A stretch of 64,000 nt of DNA from assembly GCF_025751435.1 (NCBI RefSeq), contig NZ_JAOWKY010000004.1, forward strand, positions 124,001 to 188,000, given 5' to 3'. The position numbers were made by a program, and so were the translations under genes. Origin of the DNA: Albidovulum marisflavi. Its GTDB lineage: Bacteria > Pseudomonadota > Alphaproteobacteria > Rhodobacterales > Rhodobacteraceae. This document shows positions 26,796-33,903 of this stretch, piece by piece (position 1 is the stretch's first letter; each line of letters begins with the position of its first letter). The notes below the pieces were generated by a model, which had not been told where the DNA came from, searched no databases, and worked only from the letters and a program-made list of their open reading frames with translations.

Positions 26796-26801
26796 TCCCG
26801 A

Positions 26802-27668
26802 TCAGGCGGCGGCCGCCTTCGCCGGTGCGCCTGAGGGAACCTCTGTCTGCACCGGGCGATGGGCGCGGGCGATCAGGTTGTCGCACAGGCGTCCGTAGCT
26901 GTCGTCAAGCCAAGCGGTCACGACCGCCGAAAGCGGAAGCGGGCCATGTGCGACCCTCAGCGTCACGCGCCGGTAGGTGCCATGGTCGCTGACGATCACT
27001 TCCTTCCACAACGGCGCGGGACCCCGATCGTCGCGGTAGAGGATCCGGCACCCGTCGCGATCCGCCAGATCTTCGGTTCGGGCGATCGTTGCGGGATCGG
27101 CTGCGCCTTCGATGATGCGGTCAAGAACGCGGTCAGGGCTGCCAAGGCCGCGCAGGCTGCCGGTCCAGTCGTGGGCCCCGTAGCCGGTTCCGCTTGCGTT
27201 GAACGCGCGAAGAAGGGTTTCGCAGCTTTCGAGGCTCAGCCGGGTTGCCTGCGCGACGTGGCCATGCACAGGAAAGCTGCGCGCGGCCCAGGCGCCAAAG
27301 AACAACCGGACCAGGATGACTGCAAGCGCGATGACCAGTGTCGCCTGCAGTGCCGGCGAACGGGCATCTGGCAGGACGCCGGGCGCGGTCATCGCCGCGA
27401 CGCCTGCGAACATCAGGCGGGCGACGGCCATCGCCTCGATCGTGAAGCGCAGGCGCGGCAGGAACAGCGCCATCGCAAGCGTGGTCGCGCCGATGGCGAA
27501 GGTGTAGAGCAGGGCTGCGAATAGCGGCGCAGGCAGCCCCCAGACCCGAATTCCGCCGTAACGGGCGTAAAGCAGGTAGCCCGCCGCGAAGACCAGAAGT
27601 GAAACCACACCCAACCTCCGGCGTTCCCGGTAGATCCGTCGCAGCGTGTGTTCGAAGCTTGAGATCAT
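26802..27668 (-). CDS. membrane protein of unknown function
   Basis: A 288-residue protein with four hydrophobic segments (about residues 20-38, 45-65, 80-100 and 110-130) and a cytoplasmic C-terminal domain of about 150 residues beginning SFPVHGHVAQATRLSLESCETLLRAFNASG, read in parts. That domain is rich in charged residues and has a YGAHDWTGSLRGLGSP segment. I recognise no family. GAAAGGGGGC before the ATG at 27668 supports the start over longer readings. It is convergent with tgt and divergent from lon. Confidence 0.65.
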   Translation of the reverse strand: MISSFEHTLRRIYRERRRLGVVSLLVFAAGYLLYARYGGIRVWGLPAPLFAALLYTFAIGATTLAMALFLPRLRFTIEAMAVARLMFAGVAAMTAPGVLPDARSPALQATLVIALAVILVRLFFGAWAARSFPVHGHVAQATRLSLESCETLLRAFNASGTGYGAHDWTGSLRGLGSPDRVLDRIIEGAADPATIARTEDLADRDGCRILYRDDRGPAPLWKEVIVSDHGTYRRVTLRVAHGPLPLSAVVTAWLDDSYGRLCDNLIARAHRPVQTEVPSGAPAKAAAA

Positions 27669-27832
27669 CTGCAGCCGCCCCCTTTCATGCAGAAAGGCAG
27701 GGCAATAGGCCCGAATTGTGTCCAAGCGGGGTCGAAACCGGGGAATCGGTCCTGCGATCGGTCGCAATGGCGCGCGTTTCATACGCCATCCTCTTGCCTT
27801 CGCCTTTCGAAAGCAGGACAGTCCCGGACAGA

Positions 27833-27861
27833 GTTGAAGCAGGACCTTTCCGGCCCCATCT
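27833..27861 (+). promoter_or_regulatory. heat-shock (sigma-32 type) promoter of lon
   Basis: gTTGAAG (27833-27839), 14 bases, then CCCCATCT (27854-27861). This is close to the sigma-32/RpoH consensus CTTGAAA-N13/14-CCCCATNT and lies 72 bases before the lon start. Lon is a classic RpoH target. Confidence 0.7.
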
Positions 27862-27933
27862 AATGGTCCGGAACAGGGGATGGCCGGAGCTGCCACGATG
27901 GGGCCGGCGCCATTCTGCAGGAAAGGAAAGTTA

Positions 27934-30342
27934 ATGAGCGAGCAAATGACCCAGACCTATCCGGTGCTGCCACTGCGTGACATCGTGGTCTTCCCGCACA
28001 TGATCGTGCCCTTGTTTGTCGGGCGGGAAAAATCCGTCCGCGCGCTGGAAGAGGTCATGGCTGATGACAAGCAGATCCTGCTGTCGTCACAGATCGACCC
28101 GTCGGTCGATGAGCCGACGACAGAGGGGATCTATCGTTTCGGGGTCTTGGCCAACGTTCTGCAGCTTCTGAAGCTGCCCGACGGCACCGTGAAGGTGCTG
28201 GTTGAGGGCAAGGCGCGCGTGCGCATCACGAGCTTCATCGAGAACGAAGCCTTCTTCGAGGCCGAGGCAGAAACCCTTGCGGAATCCGATGGCGATGCGG
28301 CCACTATCGAGGCGCTTGTGCGCTCGGTCGCCGAGGAGTTCGAGAAATACGCCAAGATCAAGAAGAACATCCCAGAAGAGGCGCTGGCGACAGTCGCGGA
28401 AAGCCGCGACCCCGCCAAGCTTGCCGACCTGGTTTCCGGGCACCTCGGCATTGAGGTGGCGCAGAAGCAGGATCTGCTGGAAACGCTTGAAGTCGCGGAG
28501 CGGCTCGAGAAGGTCTACGGCCTGATGCAGGGCGAAATGTCGGTTCTGCAGGTCGAGAAAAAGATCAAGTCCCGCGTGAAAAGCCAGATGGAGCGCACGC
28601 AGCGCGAATACTACCTGAATGAGCAGATGAAGGCCATTCAGCGCGAGCTTGGCGACGGCGAAGATGGCCAGAACGAGCTCAACGAGCTGGCGGAAAAGAT
28701 CCATGCCACCAAGTTTTCGAAGGAGGCGCGTGACAAGGCGGAAGGTGAGCTGAAGAAGCTCAAGTCCATGTCTCCCATGTCGGCCGAGGCGACGGTGGTG
28801 CGCAACTACCTGGATTGGCTGCTGAGTCTGCCCTGGGGTGTGAAGAGCCGCGTCAAGAAGGACCTGCGCAAGGCGCAGGAGGTGCTGGACGCCGACCACT
28901 ACGGGCTTGAGAAGGTCAAGGAGCGGATCGTCGAATACCTGGCCGTGCAGCAGCGCTCGGTCAAGATGAAGGGGCCGATCCTCTGCCTCGTCGGGCCTCC
29001 GGGCGTCGGCAAGACCTCGCTTGGCAAATCGGTGGCAAGGGCCACGGGGCGGGAGTTCATCCGCATCTCGCTGGGCGGCGTGCGTGACGAATCCGAGATC
29101 CGCGGCCACCGCCGGACCTATATCGGCTCGATGCCCGGCAAGATCATCCAGGCGCTGAAGAAGGCGAAGACCACGAACCCGCTGATCCTGCTCGATGAAA
29201 TCGACAAGATGGGGCAGGATTTCCGCGGCGACCCGGCCTCGGCGATGCTTGAGGTCCTGGACCCGGAACAGAACAACACGTTCATGGACCACTATCTTGA
29301 GGTGGAGTACGACCTTTCGAACGTGATGTTCCTGACCACGGCCAACAGCTACAACATGCCTGGGCCGCTTCTGGACCGGATGGAGATCATCCCGCTTGCC
29401 GGCTATACCGAGGACGAGAAGCGCGAGATCGCCAAGCAGCATCTCATTCCGAAGCAGGTCAAGAACCACGGCCTGAAGAGGAAGGAGTTCGCCCTGAGCG
29501 ACGCGGCACTGCAGGAAATGATCCGCACCTACACCCGAGAGGCGGGTGTGCGGAACCTTGAACGCGAGATCGCCAAGCTGACGCGCAAGGCGCTGACCAG
29601 GATCGTGCGCAAGGATGCCGACAGGGTCGAGGTCACGCCGGAAAACCTTGAGGAATTCCTGGGCGTGAAGCGGTTCCGCTACGGTCTGGCCGAAAAGGAA
29701 GACCAGGTCGGAGTCGTGACCGGTCTTGCCTGGACGTCGGTTGGTGGCGATCTGCTGTCGATCGAGGCGCTTAAGCTGCCCGGCAAAGGGCGAATGAAGA
29801 CCACGGGCAAGTTGGGCGACGTGATGAAGGAGTCGATCGACGCGGCATCAAGCTTCGTGCGGTCGATCAGCCCGGAAATCGGCGTGAAGCCTCCGAAGTT
29901 CGAAAAGGTCGACATCCACGTGCACGTCCCCGAGGGCGCCACGCCGAAGGACGGACCTTCGGCAGGCGTCGCCATGGTGACGTCGATCGTTTCCGTCCTG
30001 ACCGGCATCCCCGTCCGCAAGGACATCGCGATGACGGGCGAGGTGACGCTGCGCGGCAACGTGCTGGCCATCGGTGGCTTGAAGGAAAAGCTGCTCGCGG
30101 CTCTGAGGGGGGGCATCAAGACCGTGCTGATCCCCGAGGAGAACGCCAAGGATCTGCCCGAAATCCCGGACAACGTGAAATCGGGACTTGAGATCATCCC
30201 GGTGTCCCACGTACGGGAGGTCCTGAAGCTCGCGCTGGTTCGCAAGCCTGAACCGGTGGAGTGGGACGAAGCGGCAGAAGAGGCGGCGGCTGCCAAGTCG
30301 ATTTCGGACAAGAACGACTCGACGGGCGCGGTCGCGCACTGA
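27934..30342 (+). CDS. lon: ATP-dependent protease La
   Basis: Hexameric AAA+ serine protease that degrades misfolded and regulatory proteins in the cytosol. The 802-residue protein opens [23 protein letters not shown] (Lon N-domain), has [17 protein letters not shown] (Walker A, about residue 353), [11 protein letters not shown] (Walker B) and the protease domain with [12 protein letters not shown] (catalytic Ser, about residue 676) and the catalytic Lys in [20 protein letters not shown] before the ATG at 27934 sets the start. A sigma-32-type promoter lies upstream. Ordinary in every respect. Confidence 0.97.
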   Translation: MSEQMTQTYPVLPLRDIVVFPHMIVPLFVGREKSVRALEEVMADDKQILLSSQIDPSVDEPTTEGIYRFGVLANVLQLLKLPDGTVKVLVEGKARVRITSFIENEAFFEAEAETLAESDGDAATIEALVRSVAEEFEKYAKIKKNIPEEALATVAESRDPAKLADLVSGHLGIEVAQKQDLLETLEVAERLEKVYGLMQGEMSVLQVEKKIKSRVKSQMERTQREYYLNEQMKAIQRELGDGEDGQNELNELAEKIHATKFSKEARDKAEGELKKLKSMSPMSAEATVVRNYLDWLLSLPWGVKSRVKKDLRKAQEVLDADHYGLEKVKERIVEYLAVQQRSVKMKGPILCLVGPPGVGKTSLGKSVARATGREFIRISLGGVRDESEIRGHRRTYIGSMPGKIIQALKKAKTTNPLILLDEIDKMGQDFRGDPASAMLEVLDPEQNNTFMDHYLEVEYDLSNVMFLTTANSYNMPGPLLDRMEIIPLAGYTEDEKREIAKQHLIPKQVKNHGLKRKEFALSDAALQEMIRTYTREAGVRNLEREIAKLTRKALTRIVRKDADRVEVTPENLEEFLGVKRFRYGLAEKEDQVGVVTGLAWTSVGGDLLSIEALKLPGKGRMKTTGKLGDVMKESIDAASSFVRSISPEIGVKPPKFEKVDIHVHVPEGATPKDGPSAGVAMVTSIVSVLTGIPVRKDIAMTGEVTLRGNVLAIGGLKEKLLAALRGGIKTVLIPEENAKDLPEIPDNVKSGLEIIPVSHVREVLKLALVRKPEPVEWDEAAEEAAAAKSISDKNDSTGAVAH

Positions 30343-30355
30343 TGCAAGATGGCGG

Positions 30356-30391
30356 CGGCCGGGGACCTTGCCCGGCCGTCCCCAGTTTTCC
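30356..30391 (+). terminator. probable lon terminator
   Basis: CGGCCGGG and CCCGGCCG form a perfect 8-bp stem around a 7-base loop just after the lon stop, followed after a short C-rich spacer by TTTT. Partial read-through into the HU-like gene is likely. Confidence 0.55.
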
Positions 30392-30448
30392 ATGGCGTGG
30401 TCTTGTGCACCGGGCTATCACGGGCGTGAAGCACTCTGGCGGATCATC

Positions 30449-30781
30449 ATGCCCAAACCAAAACCCGAAATGAAAATGCGCGCCGACAAGCAGGTCCCGG
30501 AATCCGGGGGGGGCGATCAGTTGCGCAAGAAGGACCTGATCGATCGCGTCGCTGCGTCATCAGGTTCCAAACCCGGCGACGTCAAGAAGGTGGTCGAGGC
30601 CGCGCTCGCCTTTATTGCGGAACGGTTGGGACAGGAGGAAACCCTGAATCTGCCGCCACTTGGAAAGCTGACACTGGCAAAACGCAAGGACACCCCGAAG
30701 GGTGAGGTCCTGACGTTGAAACTGCGTCGCGCCGGGGCTGAAAAAACCGTCAAGGGCCCCCTTGCGGCGCAGGGCGAATAG
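30449..30781 (+). CDS. HU/IHF-family DNA-binding protein
   Basis: A 110-residue nucleoid-type protein. A basic, unstructured N-terminal tail (MPKPKPEMKMRADKQ) precedes the HU core: LRKKDLIDRVAASSGSKPGDVKKVVEAALAFIAERL, read in parts, is the helical dimerisation half and LPPLGKLTLAKRKDTPKGEVLTLKLRR the beta arm. The canonical GFGxF turn is replaced by PPLGKL, so it is a divergent family member, not a housekeeping HU. It follows lon, where HU genes are common. Probably binds DNA without strong sequence preference. Confidence 0.8.
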   Translation: MPKPKPEMKMRADKQVPESGGGDQLRKKDLIDRVAASSGSKPGDVKKVVEAALAFIAERLGQEETLNLPPLGKLTLAKRKDTPKGEVLTLKLRRAGAEKTVKGPLAAQGE

Positions 30782-30801
30782 CGTTACCTACCCGGCCCAT
30801 C

Positions 30802-30876
30802 GGGTGATTAGCTCAGCGGTAGAGCGCTTCGTTCACATCGAAGATGTCAGCGGTTCAAATCCGTTATCACCCACCA
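30802..30876 (+). tRNA. tRNA-Val (anticodon CAC)
   Basis: GGGTGAT pairs with ATCACCC as acceptor stem; D arm GCTCAGCGGTAGAGC; the anticodon stem CTTCG/CGAAG carries loop TTCACAT, so the anticodon is CAC (valine, GUG codons); T arm GCGGTTCAAATCCGT. The CCA end is encoded. Confidence 0.96.
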
Positions 30877-30884
30877 TCATTACC

Positions 30885-30922
30885 GAAGGCGCGCCCCGCA
30901 CGGCGCGCCTTCGTGCTTTAGC
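30885..30922 (+). terminator. terminator after tRNA-Val(CAC)
   Basis: GAAGGCGCGCC and GGCGCGCCTTC form a perfect 11-bp stem around a 6-base loop, followed by GTGCTTTAG. It separates the two tRNA genes, which therefore probably have separate promoters. Confidence 0.7.
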
Positions 30923-31043
30923 GGTCCGCTGGTCTGGCCGGAGTCCAGCAAAAACCTCTACGCCGACTGCGCCTCGGCGCCGTTTCGTCAGCTTCGGTGA
31001 CCTCTTGCCCAGCCGCAAAAGGCGCGCTATGTCGGCATCCGCA

Positions 31044-31119
31044 GGGTCGTTAGCTCAGTTGGTAGAGCGCCTCGTTTACACCGAGGATGTCGGGAGTTCG
31101 AGTCTCTCACGACCCACCA
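31044..31119 (+). tRNA. tRNA-Val (anticodon TAC), integration target of the island
   Basis: GGGTCGT pairs with ACGACCC; D arm GCTCAGTTGGTAGAGC; anticodon stem CCTCG/CGAGG with loop TTTACAC gives anticodon TAC (valine); T arm GGGAGTTCGAGTCTCTC; CCA encoded. Its last 41 bases are repeated exactly at 40106-40146, so the 3' half was restored by the integrating element and the gene remains functional. Confidence 0.96.
31079..31119 (+). repeat. attL: 41-bp direct repeat, copy 1
   Basis: Begins CACCGAGGATG and ends CACGACCCACCA, identical to 40106-40146; the bases just outside both ends differ. It spans the 3' side of the anticodon stem through the CCA of tRNA-Val(TAC), a standard attachment site for tyrosine integrases. 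Confidence 0.9.
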
Positions 31120-31163
31120 ATGTTTTCAGGGACTTAGCTGGTTTTTACGAGGAGTGCGTGGGT

Positions 31164-31509
31164 TCATTGAACCTGACTCACTGAACCGAACTCCAGGGCA
31201 GCAGCGGCCTTGGCCATGTAATCGGGCGAGAACCGGGCATAGACCGAGCGGGTGATCTGGGTGTTGGAGTGGCCCAGGTACTGGGCGATGAGCTCCATGT
31301 CGACCCCGGCCTCGGCCATGTGGACAGCGGCGGTGTGACGGAGCGTGTGCTGCGTGACCTTCTTCAATCCCGAATTGTGGACCGCCGTCATGAAGCCTCG
31401 ACGGATCGACTGGACGCGATGTCCGGCCCATTCGACGACATATTCGGAGAGGGCCGCTTCCCGGGCAGAGACCAGGGCCGCACGCAGGGTATTGTTGATG
31501 GGCACCGTG
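31164..31509 (-). pseudogene. tyrosine recombinase (integrase), N-terminus removed by IS insertion
   Basis: Only the C-terminal catalytic part (about 113 residues) remains. It has TQHTLRHTAAVHMAEAGVDMELIAQYLGHSN (read in parts) with the HxxR box, the second conserved H in YLGHSN and ARFSPDYMAK near the end. The reading frame is cut at 31509 where the IS5-type inverted repeat starts; the next in-frame sequence is IS DNA and no N-terminal half is recognisable beyond the IS at 32563. Its 3' end faces the tRNA-Val attachment site, the normal position for an island integrase. The first catalytic Arg region is absent, so the protein cannot be active. Confidence 0.8.
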
Positions 31510-32562
31510 GGCGTTGTTGCAGAACTCTCGCCGTGTAGGATTCACATTGTGAATCCATGCGGTTAGACGGGCAGCATGAGCAAGCCCAAGCCCGCCCGCT
31601 ACCGCACCACCAACTGGTCCGCCTACAACGCCGCGCTCAGGAAGCGCGGGTCACTGTCGATCTGGCTGGACAAGGAGATGGCCTGGCACGCGCCGCATGA
31701 GGGCCGTACGGGGCGCCCGCCGGTCTTCTCGAACGCGGCGATCCAGTTCTGCCTGTCGATCAAGGTACTGTTCAAGCTGCCGCTCAGACAGACCGCCGGG
31801 ATGGTCGCAAGCCTGCTGCGGCTGGCGGGGCTGGACTGGCCCGTTCCGGACTACTCGACGCTGTGCCGCAGACAGAAGACCCTGAAGGTGCAGATCCCTT
31901 ATCGCCGTGCCGACGGGCCGCTGAACCTGCTGGTGGATAGCACCGGCATCAAGTTCCTCGGCGACGGCGAGTGGCAGGCCCGCAAGCATGGTGTCCAGGG
32001 AAGACGCCAATGGCGCAAGGTCCATCTGGCCATGGACACCGCCACATCCGACATCCGCGCGGTCGAGTTCACCCCCAGCCGGGGAGGCGACAGCCCCGTC
32101 CTGCCAGACCTGCTGGACCAGATCCCAGACGACGAAGACATCGGCACCGTGACCGCAGATGGCGCCTACGATACACGACGCTGCCACAGCGCCATCATCG
32201 CGCGCGGTGGCACCGCAATCATCCCGATCCGCAAGAATGGTCGACCGTGGAAGGAGGATTGCCCAGCCGCCCAAGCCCTCAACGAAACCCTCCGCGCCAC
32301 ACGCCACTACGGCCGCGCGTTCTGGAAGCGTTTGACCGGATACCACGCCCGCAGCCGCGCCGAGGCCAAGATGCGCTGCCTCAAGTCTTTCGGCGAGCGC
32401 ATCGCGGCAAGAGACCCTGACCGCCAAACCGCCGAAATTCACATCCGCGTAGCCCTCATGAACCGCTTCAATGCCCTCGGCACAGCCGAGATCGTTCGCG
32501 TGGCCTGAACCTGAAGGGGAAAGGGGAGGTCACGCCTCAGGCAGCGTTTCTGCAACAACGCC
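31510..32562 (+). mobile_element. IS5-family (IS903-like) insertion sequence, complete
   Basis: A 1053-bp element with perfect 15-base terminal inverted repeats GGCGTTGTTGCAGAA (31510-31524) and TTCTGCAACAACGCC (32548-32562). Size and the GGC-TTGTTGC ends match the IS903 group of IS5. The 9 bases on the left (GGCACCGTG) and right (GACTTGGAT) do not match, so the target duplication is missing. This suggests that one flank was deleted or rearranged after insertion, which fits the missing integrase half. Confidence 0.88.
31576..32508 (+). CDS. IS5-family transposase
   Basis: A 310-residue DDE transposase that fills the IS. PARYRTTNWSAYNAALRKRGSLSIWLD, read in parts, is the family N-terminus. 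LLVDSTGIKFLG carries the first catalytic Asp, TVTADGAYDTRRCH the second, and YHARSRAEAKMRCLKSFGERI the third (Glu) with the YREK-like signature. The frame is intact, so the element may still be mobile. A truncated relative occurs at 61338-61542. Confidence 0.92.
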   Translation: MSKPKPARYRTTNWSAYNAALRKRGSLSIWLDKEMAWHAPHEGRTGRPPVFSNAAIQFCLSIKVLFKLPLRQTAGMVASLLRLAGLDWPVPDYSTLCRRQKTLKVQIPYRRADGPLNLLVDSTGIKFLGDGEWQARKHGVQGRRQWRKVHLAMDTATSDIRAVEFTPSRGGDSPVLPDLLDQIPDDEDIGTVTADGAYDTRRCHSAIIARGGTAIIPIRKNGRPWKEDCPAAQALNETLRATRHYGRAFWKRLTGYHARSRAEAKMRCLKSFGERIAARDPDRQTAEIHIRVALMNRFNALGTAEIVRVA

Positions 32563-32853
32563 GACTTGGATGAAAGCCTCAAACCTTCTGGGTCCCCTTG
32601 GCCTTTGCTTCGGGCCACGGAGCACCCACTGGGGCACCCGTTGGGGCGACGCAGACCACCGTTGGGACCCAAACACCCAAGCTTTCAATGTCGGCTACGA
32701 GTGCATCTGCAAAATCTGGACATCAGAGCCGGATCGATTCAATTCCGACCCAATCCACCAGATGCCCGGGCTGAACACCTGGTCAGCCCCCCGCCCATCC
32801 GCAAGCCAAGTTCTTTTGGCACGACCCGACTCACCCTCCCGTGTCATCGCCCA
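32563..32853. other. non-coding stretch between the IS and the island operon
   Basis: About 290 bases with no convincing gene on either strand. It contains a short imperfect repeat (GAGCACCCACTGGGGCACCCGTTGGGGC region near 32620-32650). It may be debris of the deletion that removed the integrase N-terminus, together with the 3' untranslated region of the minus-strand operon. Confidence 0.4.
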
Positions 32854-33903
32854 TCAGAACGCGGTGGCGCTCATGGTGAGAAGCTTGGCGGACAAATCCT
32901 TGATGTCGTCGCCCATGGCAACGCAGTCCCGCCATTCGGTCGGGATCGACCGGAACCCATAGAGAGCACCGGCAAGCTGACCCGCCACCGCCGCAACGCC
33001 GGCGGCATCTCCGCCCAGGTTGGCCGCGCGCAAAACGGCCTCGTCAAACGTATCCGTCGTCCAGATCGCCCAAAGCGCGGCGTCCAGGGTGTCGATCACG
33101 TAGGCGCTCGAACGGACATCCTCGCGGGACTTTTCCTTGAATTCCCCGCCGTTTATTGCCAGCGAATTCGGCGCGAGTTGCATGACGCGAGGCCGCAGCG
33201 CCTTTGCCTTGTCGGCGCCGTTCAGCGCGTCGACAAGCTGGGCGGTGAACAATTCGCAAGCATCCAGACATTCGTGCGTCGCATGCGTTGCTCGCGACTG
33301 CTTGCTCGAAAGAAATCGCGCAATCTCTGCGTGCCGCGCCGCAAGGATCGCAAGCGGGGCGAGGCGAATGAGCGAACCGTTTCCGGCGCTGTCGGGGTCC
33401 TGAAGCCCGGCGGACGGCTCGTCGGTCTCGATGAAGCTCTCGATCGCGGTCCGGGTCGTGTCCCCTATGGCAACGCACTTGCCGTGTACGGTGTTCTCTC
33501 CCGCTGTGAGCCAAGCCTGAAGGCGCTGCATGAAGTCATACTGCTCGACGGTCCCGGTGGCGATCATCGTCCGAGCAAGGCATAGCGCCATCGCCATGCC
33601 ATCGGTCCATTCACCTGCCGTGATGTCCAGCGGGCCACCTCCCGCCGGGCCTGTCACTTCGTCGAAGCCGTCGCGAGGGAGGTATTCGACGGCGGATCCT
33701 ATGGCCTCTCCCACCGCGAGCCCGAGCAGGCATCCCTGTGCCCGGTCGAGCGCCTTCGCTTCGTTCAGTTCGGGCAGGTATTCATCTTCGGGCGCATCGG
33801 CTGCGAATGCAGGAAGCAAATGCCTGTTCCGCTCGAACTTGCCCTCGAGCGCTTCAGGATCGGCAGTGTCGTGCAGCTGCCAGGATCCAGTCGCATCAAC
33901 CAT
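32854..33903 (-). CDS. ADP-ribosylglycohydrolase-fold protein with degenerate metal motifs (probable immunity protein)
   Basis: A 349-residue protein of the DraG/ARH fold. RAQGCLLGLAVGEAIGSAVEY (read in parts, about residue 54), GEWTDGMAMALCLA (about 97-110), GNGSLIRLAPLAI and NLGGDAAGVAAVAGQLAGALYG (295-316) are the family landmarks. The canonical metal-binding motifs GDA, TDDT and GGDxDT read GEA, TDGM and GGDAAG, so several metal-ligand or catalytic positions are changed and ADP-ribosylhydrolase activity is doubtful. An N-terminal extension of about 50 residues precedes the domain. Its start overlaps the ADP-ribosyltransferase gene by 8 bases, so it is translationally coupled to the predicted toxin, as immunity genes often are. 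Tri1-type immunity proteins can also block the toxin by occlusion, which may apply here. Confidence 0.8.
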   Translation of the reverse strand: MVDATGSWQLHDTADPEALEGKFERNRHLLPAFAADAPEDEYLPELNEAKALDRAQGCLLGLAVGEAIGSAVEYLPRDGFDEVTGPAGGGPLDITAGEWTDGMAMALCLARTMIATGTVEQYDFMQRLQAWLTAGENTVHGKCVAIGDTTRTAIESFIETDEPSAGLQDPDSAGNGSLIRLAPLAILAARHAEIARFLSSKQSRATHATHECLDACELFTAQLVDALNGADKAKALRPRVMQLAPNSLAINGGEFKEKSREDVRSSAYVIDTLDAALWAIWTTDTFDEAVLRAANLGGDAAGVAAVAGQLAGALYGFRSIPTEWRDCVAMGDDIKDLSAKLLTMSATAF

